NCBI GenBank assembly: GCA_052380005.1
Contig: JBQTCJ010000004.1
Source of the DNA: Salinarimonas sp052380005
GTDB lineage: Bacteria; Pseudomonadota; Alphaproteobacteria; Rhizobiales; Beijerinckiaceae
Strand: one strand, 5' to 3'
Length of the DNA stretch: 64,000 bases
Positions 23,721 through 30,992 of the stretch are shown one piece after another; position 1 is the stretch's first letter; every line of letters starts with the position of its first letter. The translations under genes were made by a program, and so were the position numbers. Below the pieces are notes generated by a model. It worked only from the letters and a program-made list of their open reading frames with translations, ran no database searches and was not told where the DNA came from.

Positions 23721-23936
23721 TCACCCCGTCCGCTTCTCCCCCGCGAGCGTGAACCCGCGTGCGATCCGCTCGGCTATCACCCGGGCCTCCCCTTCGGACC
23801 ATCGGCCCGTCGCTGATCGCCGGGCGCCGTCTGCCCAGTAGACGTACGCCACCGAGCGGCCTGCGGCGTCGACCACGACGAACGCCTCCTCGAGCGCGCG
23901 GACGGTGCAAGGCGGCGTGGGGCTTGCATCGGGCAT
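23721..23936 (-). CDS. Conserved short protein of unknown function
   Basis: ATG 23936 gives 71 aa. The core EAFVVVDAAGRSVAYVYWADG followed by RRSATGRWSEGEARVIAERI resembles a very common family of 60-80 aa proteins in Hyphomicrobiales, which have the pattern VxDAxGxxLAYVYF and an ARRIAxNIA helix. Role unknown. It is the last gene before the right attachment site and runs toward the hairpin array, so its transcript would read into the array from the right. Confidence 0.75.
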   Translation of the reverse strand: MPDASPTPPCTVRALEEAFVVVDAAGRSVAYVYWADGARRSATGRWSEGEARVIAERIARGFTLAGEKRTG

Positions 23937-23995
23937 GGGCGGGACCTGGAGGGGAGGATTCGTCACACGAGCACGCCAGGAAGCACAATTCGCTC

Positions 23996-24039
23996 CGGTG
24001 CTTCCGCGGTGCTTCCGCAAGGATCTCTCAGGTAGCACA
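23996..24039. promoter_or_regulatory. Candidate arm-type sites, right end
   Basis: An 18-bp word at 23996-24013 and a 14-bp word at 24026-24039 repeat those of the left end (6763-6780 and 6709-6722) in the same orientation. GGTGCTTCCGC is itself tandem here (23997-24017). The likely role is binding of integrase or excisionase during recombination. The gap 23937-24081 holds no gene. Confidence 0.6.
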
Positions 24040-24081
24040 CAATCTGTCGGCGACCTGAAATCCAATATTCTGTAAGGGTTT

Positions 24082-24128
24082 GTGGTGAGCGCGCTGGGGC
24101 TCGAACCCAGGACCTACAGATTAAAAGT
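24082..24128. other. attR core within tRNA-Lys
   Basis: This 47-bp segment is identical to 6590-6636 and forms the 3' part (nucleotides 31-76) of the intact tRNA gene on the minus strand. The crossover must lie inside it. Integration therefore restores a complete tRNA with its host promoter. Confidence 0.95.
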
Positions 24129-24158
24129 CCGTTGCTCTACCAGCTGAGCTACGCGCTC
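24083..24158 (-). tRNA. tRNA-Lys (anticodon UUU)
   Basis: The 76-nt minus-strand sequence folds as a standard cloverleaf: acceptor GAGCGCG with CGCGCTC, discriminator A and encoded CCA; D arm GCTC/GAGC; anticodon stem ACGGA/TCTGT with loop CTTTTAA (anticodon TTT); T arm CTGGG-TTCGAGC-CCCAG. UUU reads lysine codons. It is the integration target of the phage-like element. Confidence 0.97.
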
Positions 24159-24169
24159 CCGCGGCACCT

Positions 24170-24197
24170 GATTAAGCGCATCGCCGGCGGGGGTCAA
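24170..24197 (-). promoter_or_regulatory. Promoter of tRNA-Lys
   Basis: On the minus strand TTGACC (24197-24192) and TTAATC (24175-24170) are separated by 16 bases, placing the start of transcription a few bases before the tRNA 5' end at 24158. It lies on the host side of the attachment site, so it is kept after integration. Confidence 0.6.
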
Positions 24198-24305
24198 CAC
24201 GAAGCCACGGCATCGGCGAGCCCCTCCCCGCTTGACGAACCGCCGCCGTATGCGCACTTCCCCCGATGCCGCGCCCGCTCCCCGGCGCATCGGAGACCCG
24301 CCCCC

Positions 24306-25163
24306 GTGGACCGCCTGAAATCCCTCGTCGAATCCCGCCACACCGAGCGGGTGATCATGGTCCTCATCCTCGTCAACGCCGTCACGCTGGGCCTCGAGAC
24401 CGTGCCCGCGGTGATGGAGCGGATCGGGCCGGCGCTGCTCCTGCTCGACAAGGCGATCCTCGCGGTGTTCGTCGTCGAGATCGCGGCGCGGCTCGCGGTG
24501 CACCGGCTGCGCTTCTTCGGCAACGCCTGGAACGTGTTCGACTTCACCGTCGTGGCCATCGCGCTGGTGCCGGCGACCGGCGCGTTCTCCGTTCTGCGCG
24601 CGCTGCGCGTGCTGCGCCTGCTTCGCCTCGTCAGCATGGTGCCCTCGCTGCGCCGGGTCGTGGGCGCGATGGTCGGGGCGCTGCCGGGGATGGGGTCGGT
24701 GATCGTGCTGCTCACGCTCGTGTTCTACGTCTTCGCCGTGATGTCGACGAAGCTGTTCGGCGCCTCCTTCCCGGACTGGTTCGGCTCGATCGCGGCCTCC
24801 GCCTACACGCTCTTCCAGGTGATGACGCTGGAGAGCTGGTCGATGGGCATCGTGCGACCGGTGATGGAGGTCTACCCCTACGCCTGGGCGTTCTTCGTGC
24901 CCTTCATCGTGGTGACCACGTTCACCGTGCTCAACCTCTTCATCGGCATCGTGGTCTCGGCCATGCAGGCCGTCCACGAGGAGGAGACGAAGACGCAGCG
25001 CGAGGCCGAGCGGGCGGCGGACCAGGCGGCGAGCGTCGAGGTCGCCGCGGCGGCCAGCGCCATGCAGGACGTCAACGCGACCCTCCTCGACGAGATCCGC
25101 GCGCTGCGGCGCGAGATGGAAGCCCTGCGCGAGCTCCGCGGGCGCAGCGACGCGGCGGAATAG
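24306..25163 (+). CDS. Voltage-gated sodium channel (NaChBac type)
   Basis: GTG 24306 gives 285 aa, the usual length for single-domain bacterial channels. Six membrane segments can be followed: S1 about 16-34, S2 45-66, S3 76-92, S4 95-118 with regularly spaced arginines (SVLRALRVLRLLRLV), S5 125-150 and S6 192-222. The pore loop has TLESWS (174-179), the selectivity filter of NaChBac-like Na+ channels. A C-terminal cytoplasmic coiled coil (about 225-280) should drive tetramer assembly. The protein probably links membrane voltage to Na+ entry, for example in motility or pH homeostasis. It is the first host gene right of the attachment site. Confidence 0.92.
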   Translation: MDRLKSLVESRHTERVIMVLILVNAVTLGLETVPAVMERIGPALLLLDKAILAVFVVEIAARLAVHRLRFFGNAWNVFDFTVVAIALVPATGAFSVLRALRVLRLLRLVSMVPSLRRVVGAMVGALPGMGSVIVLLTLVFYVFAVMSTKLFGASFPDWFGSIAASAYTLFQVMTLESWSMGIVRPVMEVYPYAWAFFVPFIVVTTFTVLNLFIGIVVSAMQAVHEEETKTQREAERAADQAASVEVAAAASAMQDVNATLLDEIRALRREMEALRELRGRSDAAE

Positions 25164-25168
25164 GCGGG

Positions 25169-25723
25169 TCAGAGCCCGTGGAAGGCGCGTTCGCGATAGA
25201 CGAGTGCGCGCGCGTGCCGGCCGACCCGCAGGTCCACCACCTCGCCGATCACGACATGGTGCGTGCCGACGATCTCCGCGGAGACGAGCCGGCAATCGAA
25301 GGCGACGAGCGCGCTCTCGAGCACGGGCGCGCCGGTCGCGAGCGTCGTCCAGACCCCCTGGCCGAAGCGCGCCTCGCCGCGCAGCTCCGCGCGCCCGGCG
25401 AAGACGTTGGCCAGCGGCTCGTCGTCCCAGGCGAGCGTGCCGACGCAGAACACCCCGTTCGCCACCAACGCCTGCGTGCTCTCGCTGCCCGCGTTGGCGC
25501 ACACCAGCAGCGTCGGCGGATGGTCCGAGACGGCGGTGACGGCGGTCGCGGTGAAGCCGGCGCGCCCGCTCGGCCCGCGCGTCGTCACCACGTGCACGGC
25601 GCCCGGCACGCGGCTCATCGCGTCGCGGAACGTGCCGGCGTCGAGGGCGTCGGCGCCGGCGGCGGCTTCGAGACGTGAGCTCAAGGGTGATCCTTCTCGC
25701 AGCGCCCGGGCCCGCACGGGCAC
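25169..25723 (-). CDS. Flavin reductase-like protein
   Basis: The 184-aa protein has the flavin reductase split-barrel pattern: FRDAMSRVPGAVHVVTTRG, FTATAVTAVSDHPPTLLVCA and a C-terminal GTHHVVIGEVVDLRVG. Such proteins reduce FMN or FAD with NAD(P)H to feed two-component monooxygenases (HpaC, RutF and related). No oxygenase partner is nearby, so the partner is unknown. The start is uncertain: the GTG at 25723 gives an unusually basic N-terminus and a later start near residue 15 is possible. It is convergent with the channel gene, with only 5 bases between them. Confidence 0.85.
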   Translation of the reverse strand: MPVRARALREGSPLSSRLEAAAGADALDAGTFRDAMSRVPGAVHVVTTRGPSGRAGFTATAVTAVSDHPPTLLVCANAGSESTQALVANGVFCVGTLAWDDEPLANVFAGRAELRGEARFGQGVWTTLATGAPVLESALVAFDCRLVSAEIVGTHHVVIGEVVDLRVGRHARALVYRERAFHGL

Positions 25724-25811
25724 GAGCCTCGGCTCTCCTTCGTCTTTCCATATGGCTTTTCCGGCCGCGAAGGGAAGCCTCGCGGACGCAGGTGCGGGCT
25801 CGCGGACGGGA

Positions 25812-27779
25812 TCAGTCGAGCGCGAGCACGCTCTTGCGCGAGGAGAAGAGCTTCACGGAACGGTTGCGCACGAGCGCGTAGAGCAGTGCCTTCACGCCTT
25901 CGGTCGCCCCCACCAGCGCGCGGGCCCGGTCGGCGTTGGTGCCGCGGATCGCCTCCGCCCCGCCGATCTCGTAGAGGTGCAGGAGCGCGGCGCTCGAGAT
26001 CAGCGAGAGGTGCGTGAAGGCCTGCGGGAAGTTGCCGAGGAAGCCGCCGGTCTTCGGGTCGACCTCCTCGGCGTAGAGCCCGACGTCGTTGGCGCGCGCG
26101 AGCAGCCGCTCGAACAGCGCCCGCGCCTCCTCCCCGCGCCCCACCGTGAGGTAGGCCTCCACCAGCCAGAAGCTCGTGATCATGAAGGCGCCCTCGGCGC
26201 CCTCGAGCCCGTCCTCGCCGCGGTAGCGGTAGACGAGGTCGTCGACCTTCAGCTCGGCCTCCACCCGGCGGACGGTCTCGCCGAGGATCCGCGTGTCGAT
26301 CGGCAGGCCGAGCAGGGGCACCTGCAGGAGCGCGGCGTCCACCGCCTGCGTGCCGAAGGCCTGCGTGAGGTGGGGCGGATCACCCGCCGTGCCCTTCTCC
26401 AGGATGGCAGCGAGGATCGCCTCACGGTTCTCGCGCCAGAGCGGGCGGTCGCCGAGGATCTTCGCGGCGCGGTCGAGGGTCACCCAGGCCATGGCCTTGC
26501 CCTGCACGAAGTCCTGCGGCCCGGAGCGCATCTCCCACAGACCCTGGTCGGGCTGGTGCCAGGTCCGGCAGACGTGGTCGGCGATGGAGCCCATCAGCGC
26601 GCGCTCGTCCGCGCCGAGATCGGCTCCGAGCGCGAGCCGCAGGTCGGCCCAGTCGAGCACCTCGCCGAAGACGTCGAGCTGGCGCTGCTCGGCCGCCTCG
26701 TTGCCGGTGCGCACCGGCCGCGCGCCGCGATAGCCGGCGAGGTCGTCGCGGTCGCGCTCGGGCAGGAAAGGCTGGCCCTCGATGCCGTAGACGATGCGCA
26801 TCGTCGAGCCCTCGCGCAGGCAGCGCCGGGTGAGGAAGTCGGAGAACCGCGCCGCCTCGCCGCTGAAGCCGAGCGTCGAGAGCGAGAACAGCGCGAAGCA
26901 GCTGTCCCGCAGCCAGGAGAAGCGGTAATCCCAGTTGCGTGCGCCGCCGAGCTGCTCCGGCAGCGAGGTCGTCGCCGCAGCGACGAGGGCGCCGGTCGGC
27001 GCGTAGGTCAGGCACTTGAGCGCCAGCGCCGAGCGCGTGACCTGCTCGGCGTAGGGCCCGCGGTAGCGCACGTAGGCGGCCCATTCGCGCCAGAAGGCGC
27101 AGGTCACCTCGAAGAGGTGATCGACCCGCTCGCGCGGGTCTGAGAGCGGCATGACATGGGTGAGGACGGTGGCGATCGACTCGCCTTCGGCGATCTCGTG
27201 GCGGATCGCCGCGCCGCCCTCGTCGAGCGCGATCTCGCCGCCGCACCAGAGCATCAGCCCGCCGCGCGCGGCGATGCGCCCCTCCTCCACCACGAGATCG
27301 AGCGGCGCCTTGGAGAAGCCCGGCCCGCGCGGCGAGAACCGGCTGGTGACGCCGACACGCCCCTCGACGCAGGCGAGACGGCGCACGAGCCAGCCCGGCG
27401 CGTTGAGGTCGACGTAGTCGTGAGCCTTGGCCGCGCGGGTCCGGCCCACGGGCATGAAGTCCGTGACCTCGAGCACGCCCGTCTCGCAGACGAAGGTCGT
27501 GCGCAGCACGTTGGTGCGATCGACATAAGCGCGGCGGACCTCGCGCACGCCGTCGGGCAGGATCTCCCAGGCTCCGCCGCCGTGGTCGCCCCTCTCGCCG
27601 CCGTCGAGCAGGCGGAAGAAGGTCGGGTCGTCGTCGAGGCGCAGGAGCGCGAGCCAGTCGATCGCGCCCGCGCGGGAGACCAGCGCGGCGCCGTGGCAAT
27701 CGCCGATGATCGCGTAATCCTCGATCGGCGGCTGGACGTAGGGGGGACGGTCATCGGTCTGCGGCAGCTCGGCGGCCAT
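25812..27779 (-). CDS. Glycoside hydrolase family 15 protein
   Basis: ATG 27779 follows GAGGAGAG and gives 655 aa; upstream in-frame sequence lacks protein features. The N-terminal beta-sandwich begins PPIEDYAIIGDCHGAALV, and the (alpha/alpha)6 barrel contains RNWDYRFSWLRDS, the catalytic acid E416 in GLWEMR and base near E571/E572 in LYAEEVD, with LGNFPQAFTH close to the end. Bacterial GH15 proteins of this length without signal peptide are often trehalases or glucoamylase-like alpha-glucosidases acting in the cytoplasm. Trehalose or maltodextrin turnover is therefore likely. Other sugar genes are not adjacent. Confidence 0.92.
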   Translation of the reverse strand: MAAELPQTDDRPPYVQPPIEDYAIIGDCHGAALVSRAGAIDWLALLRLDDDPTFFRLLDGGERGDHGGGAWEILPDGVREVRRAYVDRTNVLRTTFVCETGVLEVTDFMPVGRTRAAKAHDYVDLNAPGWLVRRLACVEGRVGVTSRFSPRGPGFSKAPLDLVVEEGRIAARGGLMLWCGGEIALDEGGAAIRHEIAEGESIATVLTHVMPLSDPRERVDHLFEVTCAFWREWAAYVRYRGPYAEQVTRSALALKCLTYAPTGALVAAATTSLPEQLGGARNWDYRFSWLRDSCFALFSLSTLGFSGEAARFSDFLTRRCLREGSTMRIVYGIEGQPFLPERDRDDLAGYRGARPVRTGNEAAEQRQLDVFGEVLDWADLRLALGADLGADERALMGSIADHVCRTWHQPDQGLWEMRSGPQDFVQGKAMAWVTLDRAAKILGDRPLWRENREAILAAILEKGTAGDPPHLTQAFGTQAVDAALLQVPLLGLPIDTRILGETVRRVEAELKVDDLVYRYRGEDGLEGAEGAFMITSFWLVEAYLTVGRGEEARALFERLLARANDVGLYAEEVDPKTGGFLGNFPQAFTHLSLISSAALLHLYEIGGAEAIRGTNADRARALVGATEGVKALLYALVRNRSVKLFSSRKSVLALD

Positions 27780-27974
27780 GCGCTCTCCTCGGTCGCGGGG
27801 ACAGCGCGACAACGCACGCAGAGCGTGGCCGTTCGCCCACGGTGCGCGCTGCCGAGCCGGAACCATGCGGCCTCGCCGCGCAGCGAACCGACGCGGCCGC
27901 GGCCGCCGCCCTCGAGATGCTCCCGCCCGCCGGCTCCGCGAGCCGTCGACCACCCGAGAGGCGGCGCCACGCCC

Positions 27975-29312
27975 TCACGCCGCGTCGCGCTCGTCCTCTC
28001 GCCGCTCCATGGGTCCGCGTCGGAGCGAGACGAGGAAGGCGCGGACCTCCTCCCCGAGGCGGCGCCCCTGCGCCTCCACCTCGCCGGCGGCGGCGAGGAC
28101 GGCGCTCGCGGTCTTGCGCGACCCCTGCACGTTCTCCGACACGCCGTGGATGTTCTCGGTGACGTTCCGCGTCCCTTCGGAGGCCTGCTCGGTGTTGCGC
28201 GCGATCTCCGCCGTCGCCGCCGTCTGCGAGGCGATGGCGTTGGCGATCTGGGAGGAGGCCGTGTCGATCTCCCCGATGAGACGGCCGATCTCCGTGATGG
28301 CGTCGACGGCGCCGGACGTCGCGGACTGAAGCTCGCCCACCTGGGAGGCGATCTCCTCGGTCGCTTTCGCGGTCTGGCCGGCCAGCGTCTTCACCTCCGC
28401 CGCCACGACCGCGAAGCCGCGGCCGGCCTCGCCGGCGCGGGCTGCCTCGATCGTCGCGTTCAGCGCGAGCAGGTTCGTCTGGTCGGCGATGGCGTTGATC
28501 AGCTCGACCACCTTGCCGATCCGCTCCGCCGCGCCCGAGAGGCCGACGACGATCGCCTGGGTCTCGCTCGCGCGGGCGACCGCCTGGCGCGCGCGGTCGG
28601 CCGAGCGCTGCGCCTCGTCGACGACCTCCTGCGCGGAGGCCGAGAGCTCGGTCGCCGCAGAGGCCACCGTCTCGACCGAGATGGACATCTCCTCGGACGC
28701 CGCCGCGACCGCGCTCGCGCGCTCGTTCGTCGTCGCCGCGCCGGTTTCCATGCCGGCCGCCATCTCGCCCATCGTGCGCGAGGCGTCGCCCAGCGTGCGC
28801 ACGATCGCCTCGATCGCTTCCTCGAAGGAGGCGGTCGAGGCGTTGAAGGCCGCGACGCGATCCTCGATCACCGCGGTCGCCTCGTTGATCGTCGTCGCGG
28901 CACCACCGAGCGCTCCTTCGAGGCCATCGGGAAGAATCCGTCGGAAGTACTTGTTGTCCCTCACCGCGGACATCGATGCGGCCGCCTCGCGCACGAAGGC
29001 GTCGATGCGGTCGGTGCTGTCGTTGACCTGGTGCATCAGCGCGCCGAGCCCACCGCCCTCGCGGATGCCGACGAGGCGCGCCTCGAAGTCGCCCCGCCCG
29101 ACCCTGCGCACGACGTCCGTCGTGCGCGAGAGCGCGGCGTGGACCCGGCTCAGCATCCAGCCGGAGAGCCCGAGCCCGGCGAGCGTCAGGACGCCGAAGC
29201 CGAGCGCCGTCGTCGAGCCGAGCACCGGCCCGGTGAAGGCGAGACCCGCACCGCCGACGCCCGCCAGCGCGAGCCCGATCGCGGCCTTAGAGAGAGAAGA
29301 CGAAGCGGTCAT
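27975..29312 (-). CDS. Methyl-accepting chemotaxis protein
   Basis: ATG 29312 gives 445 aa. Two hydrophobic segments lie at about residues 8-25 and 32-50, a HAMP-like region follows (SRVHAALSRTTDVVRRVGRG), and the signalling domain holds the invariant hairpin tip VVELINAIADQTNLLALNAT and EAARAGEAGRGFAVVAAEVK. There is no large periplasmic domain. It begins inside the end of the preceding PAS gene, with 26 bases of overlap in another frame, so the pair likely works like Aer: PAS protein senses redox or energy state and this receptor passes the signal to CheA/CheW. Confidence 0.92.
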   Translation of the reverse strand: MTASSSLSKAAIGLALAGVGGAGLAFTGPVLGSTTALGFGVLTLAGLGLSGWMLSRVHAALSRTTDVVRRVGRGDFEARLVGIREGGGLGALMHQVNDSTDRIDAFVREAAASMSAVRDNKYFRRILPDGLEGALGGAATTINEATAVIEDRVAAFNASTASFEEAIEAIVRTLGDASRTMGEMAAGMETGAATTNERASAVAAASEEMSISVETVASAATELSASAQEVVDEAQRSADRARQAVARASETQAIVVGLSGAAERIGKVVELINAIADQTNLLALNATIEAARAGEAGRGFAVVAAEVKTLAGQTAKATEEIASQVGELQSATSGAVDAITEIGRLIGEIDTASSQIANAIASQTAATAEIARNTEQASEGTRNVTENIHGVSENVQGSRKTASAVLAAAGEVEAQGRRLGEEVRAFLVSLRRGPMERREDERDAA

Positions 29313-29808
29313 AGTCCTGCCCCTTGCCGGCGACGAGTGCGTTGAGGTGGGCGCTGGAGGCGGCCACCGCCTCCTTGCCGTTCCGGTGCGACGCCTCGAG
29401 GCCCACGAGCTCGCGGTAGAGCGGCTCGATCTTCGCGAGCGCGGCCCGGCTGGGCAGGCGGCGGTTCGAATGGAAGCCGGTGACCCGGCGCGCGCCATCG
29501 AAGGACGGCGTCACGTGGGCGAAGACCCAATAATGGTCCCCGGCCTTGGTCATGTTCTTCACGTAGGCGAACACCTCGCGGCCGGCGAGGATCGCGTCCC
29601 AGAGGATCTTGAACACCACCCGCGGCATGTCCGGATGCCGGATCATCGCGTGCGGCTGGCCGATCACCTCGGCCTCGCTGTAACCGGAGATGTCGCAGAA
29701 AGTCCGGTTCGCATATGTGATGCGCCCTTTCAGATCCGTCTTGGAGACGATGAGATCCGCGGCGTCGAACAGGATTTCACGTTGGGTGGGCTTGATCTGG
29801 GTCGCCAT
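29287..29808 (-). CDS. PAS-domain sensor (Aer N-terminal-like)
   Basis: This 173-aa protein has a PAS fold closely resembling the FAD-binding PAS of Aer: RITYANRTFCDISGYSEAEV, IGQPHAMIRHPDMPRVVF and GDHYWVFAHVTPSFD. It ends YDRFVFSL. No membrane segment is present. The next gene, overlapping by 26 bases, encodes a membrane MCP lacking a sensor domain. Either the two form a split energy-taxis receptor, or an ancestral fusion was separated. The same stand-alone PAS protein design is known to me from other Hyphomicrobiales, which favours a real two-gene arrangement. Confidence 0.88.
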   Translation of the reverse strand: MATQIKPTQREILFDAADLIVSKTDLKGRITYANRTFCDISGYSEAEVIGQPHAMIRHPDMPRVVFKILWDAILAGREVFAYVKNMTKAGDHYWVFAHVTPSFDGARRVTGFHSNRRLPSRAALAKIEPLYRELVGLEASHRNGKEAVAASSAHLNALVAGKGQDYDRFVFSL

Positions 29809-30031
29809 GTCCGCCTCGACGGTCCACCGAATTGCCGGCTTCGGGTCCTTTTTGGCGGTTCCGCCTATAAACTTCGTTAAATGTGGTCATGGTCGGAATT
29901 TCTACATATGCGGTTTATAGTTGCTCTTGGGCTGCCGCATCTACGACCGACGTTCGTGGGGTTGTGCGGAACGCGGCCGATACTCGGGAGGAACGGTGCC
30001 GCGCTGGAGAGCTCGTCTATGCACGAGTGCC

Positions 30032-30976
30032 TCACCCCTGCGCGACGAACGCCTCCACCTCCACCCGCGTCGGCAGCGGCCCGACCGCCCCGTAGCCGCG
30101 CACCGAGAGCGCCGCCGCGGCGTTCGCGAAGGCGCCGGCGCGGACGGGGTCTTTGTGCAGCACGTAGTCCGCGAGGAAGGCGCCGTCGAATGCGTCGCCG
30201 GCCCCGGTGGCGTCCACCGCCGTCACGGGGCGAGCAGGGATCACCGTCTTCCCGTCGCCGGTCGCGATCATCGCGCCGTCCTTGCCGAGCGTGAGCGCGA
30301 CGACGCCGGCGCCGAGCCGCAGGTAGGCGTCGCAGATGTCCTCGGGCCGGTCGAGCCCGGTGAGCAGGCGCGCGTCGTCGTGGCCCGGCAGCACGATGTC
30401 GGCCATGGCCGCCGCCGCCTGGACGATGGCGCGGGCGCGGTCGAGGGGCCACAGCCGCAGGCGCAGGTTCGTGTCGTAGGAGACGAGCGCGCCCGCGGTC
30501 TTCGCCGCGCTCATCGCCGCGAACACCATGTCGGTGCAGGACGGCGAGATCGCCTGGCTGATCCCCGACGCGTGGACGATCCGCGCCCGCGCGATCGCGT
30601 CCGCGGGCAGCTCGGCGGGAGTCATGAGGCTCGCCGCCGAGCCCTGGCGGTAGTAGCTGAAGTCGTGCCCGTCGGGCCCGTAGCTGATGAAGTAGACGCC
30701 GGTGCGCTGCCCCGGCCGGCGGATCACCGCGGACGCGTCGACGCCCTCGCGCGCCCAAAGGTCGAGGAAGGCCTGCCCGAACGTGTCCTCCCCCACGGCG
30801 GTCGCCATGGCGGAGCGGGCGCCGAGCCGCGCGGCGGCGACGGCGACGTTGGAGCAGTCCCCGCCGAACCCCGGCGCGTAGAGCCGCTCGCCCCCGCGCT
30901 CGGTCTCGGCGAGCTCCATCAGCGGCTCGCCGATGGAGAGGATGTCGATGGTCTTCTCTGGCATGGGGGCGGTCAT
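30032..30976 (-). CDS. kdgK: 2-keto-3-deoxygluconate kinase (PfkB family)
   Basis: The 314-aa protein begins with ILSIGEPLMEL, has the first PfkB signature APGFGGDCSNVAVAAARLGA, and the second DATGAGDAFDGAF with the catalytic Asp. Features such as YYRQGSAASLM and the SYDTNLRLRLW pattern are typical of KDG kinases, which phosphorylate 2-keto-3-deoxygluconate to KDPG in hexuronate and Entner-Doudoroff-linked breakdown. It overlaps no gene but lies 16 bases after the FAD-oxidase gene, so the two are probably one operon. Another PfkB sugar specificity cannot be excluded. Confidence 0.85.
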   Translation of the reverse strand: MTAPMPEKTIDILSIGEPLMELAETERGGERLYAPGFGGDCSNVAVAAARLGARSAMATAVGEDTFGQAFLDLWAREGVDASAVIRRPGQRTGVYFISYGPDGHDFSYYRQGSAASLMTPAELPADAIARARIVHASGISQAISPSCTDMVFAAMSAAKTAGALVSYDTNLRLRLWPLDRARAIVQAAAAMADIVLPGHDDARLLTGLDRPEDICDAYLRLGAGVVALTLGKDGAMIATGDGKTVIPARPVTAVDATGAGDAFDGAFLADYVLHKDPVRAGAFANAAAALSVRGYGAVGPLPTRVEVEAFVAQG

Positions 30977-30992
30977 GGGAGCGGTTTCCGGG

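Larger units (their letters stand above)
6590..24128. mobile_element. Integrated phage-like element in tRNA-Lys(UUU)
   Basis: The element is bounded by a perfect 47-bp direct repeat (6590-6636 and 24082-24128) derived from the 3' part of a tRNA-Lys gene; the distance between copies is 17,492 bp. A tyrosine integrase lies just inside the left end and the tRNA is intact at the right end. Recognisable phage functions are integrase, excisionase-like HTH, replication-type HTH, terminase large subunit, S74-type tail fibre, tape-measure protein and gp10-like protein. Portal, head protease, major capsid, tail tube, holin and endolysin were not found. Gene style otherwise matches the host (high GC), except for 8065-8775. 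It may be a decayed prophage, a helper-dependent satellite or a streamlined element. Confidence 0.93.

Noticed and set aside
25263..29345. Long plus-strand open frames (626 and 729 codons) opposite GH15 and MCP genes
   Set aside because: They are antisense shadows typical of high-GC DNA: composition is rich in Arg, Gly, His and Val without domains, while the minus-strand genes show clear catalytic and signalling motifs.
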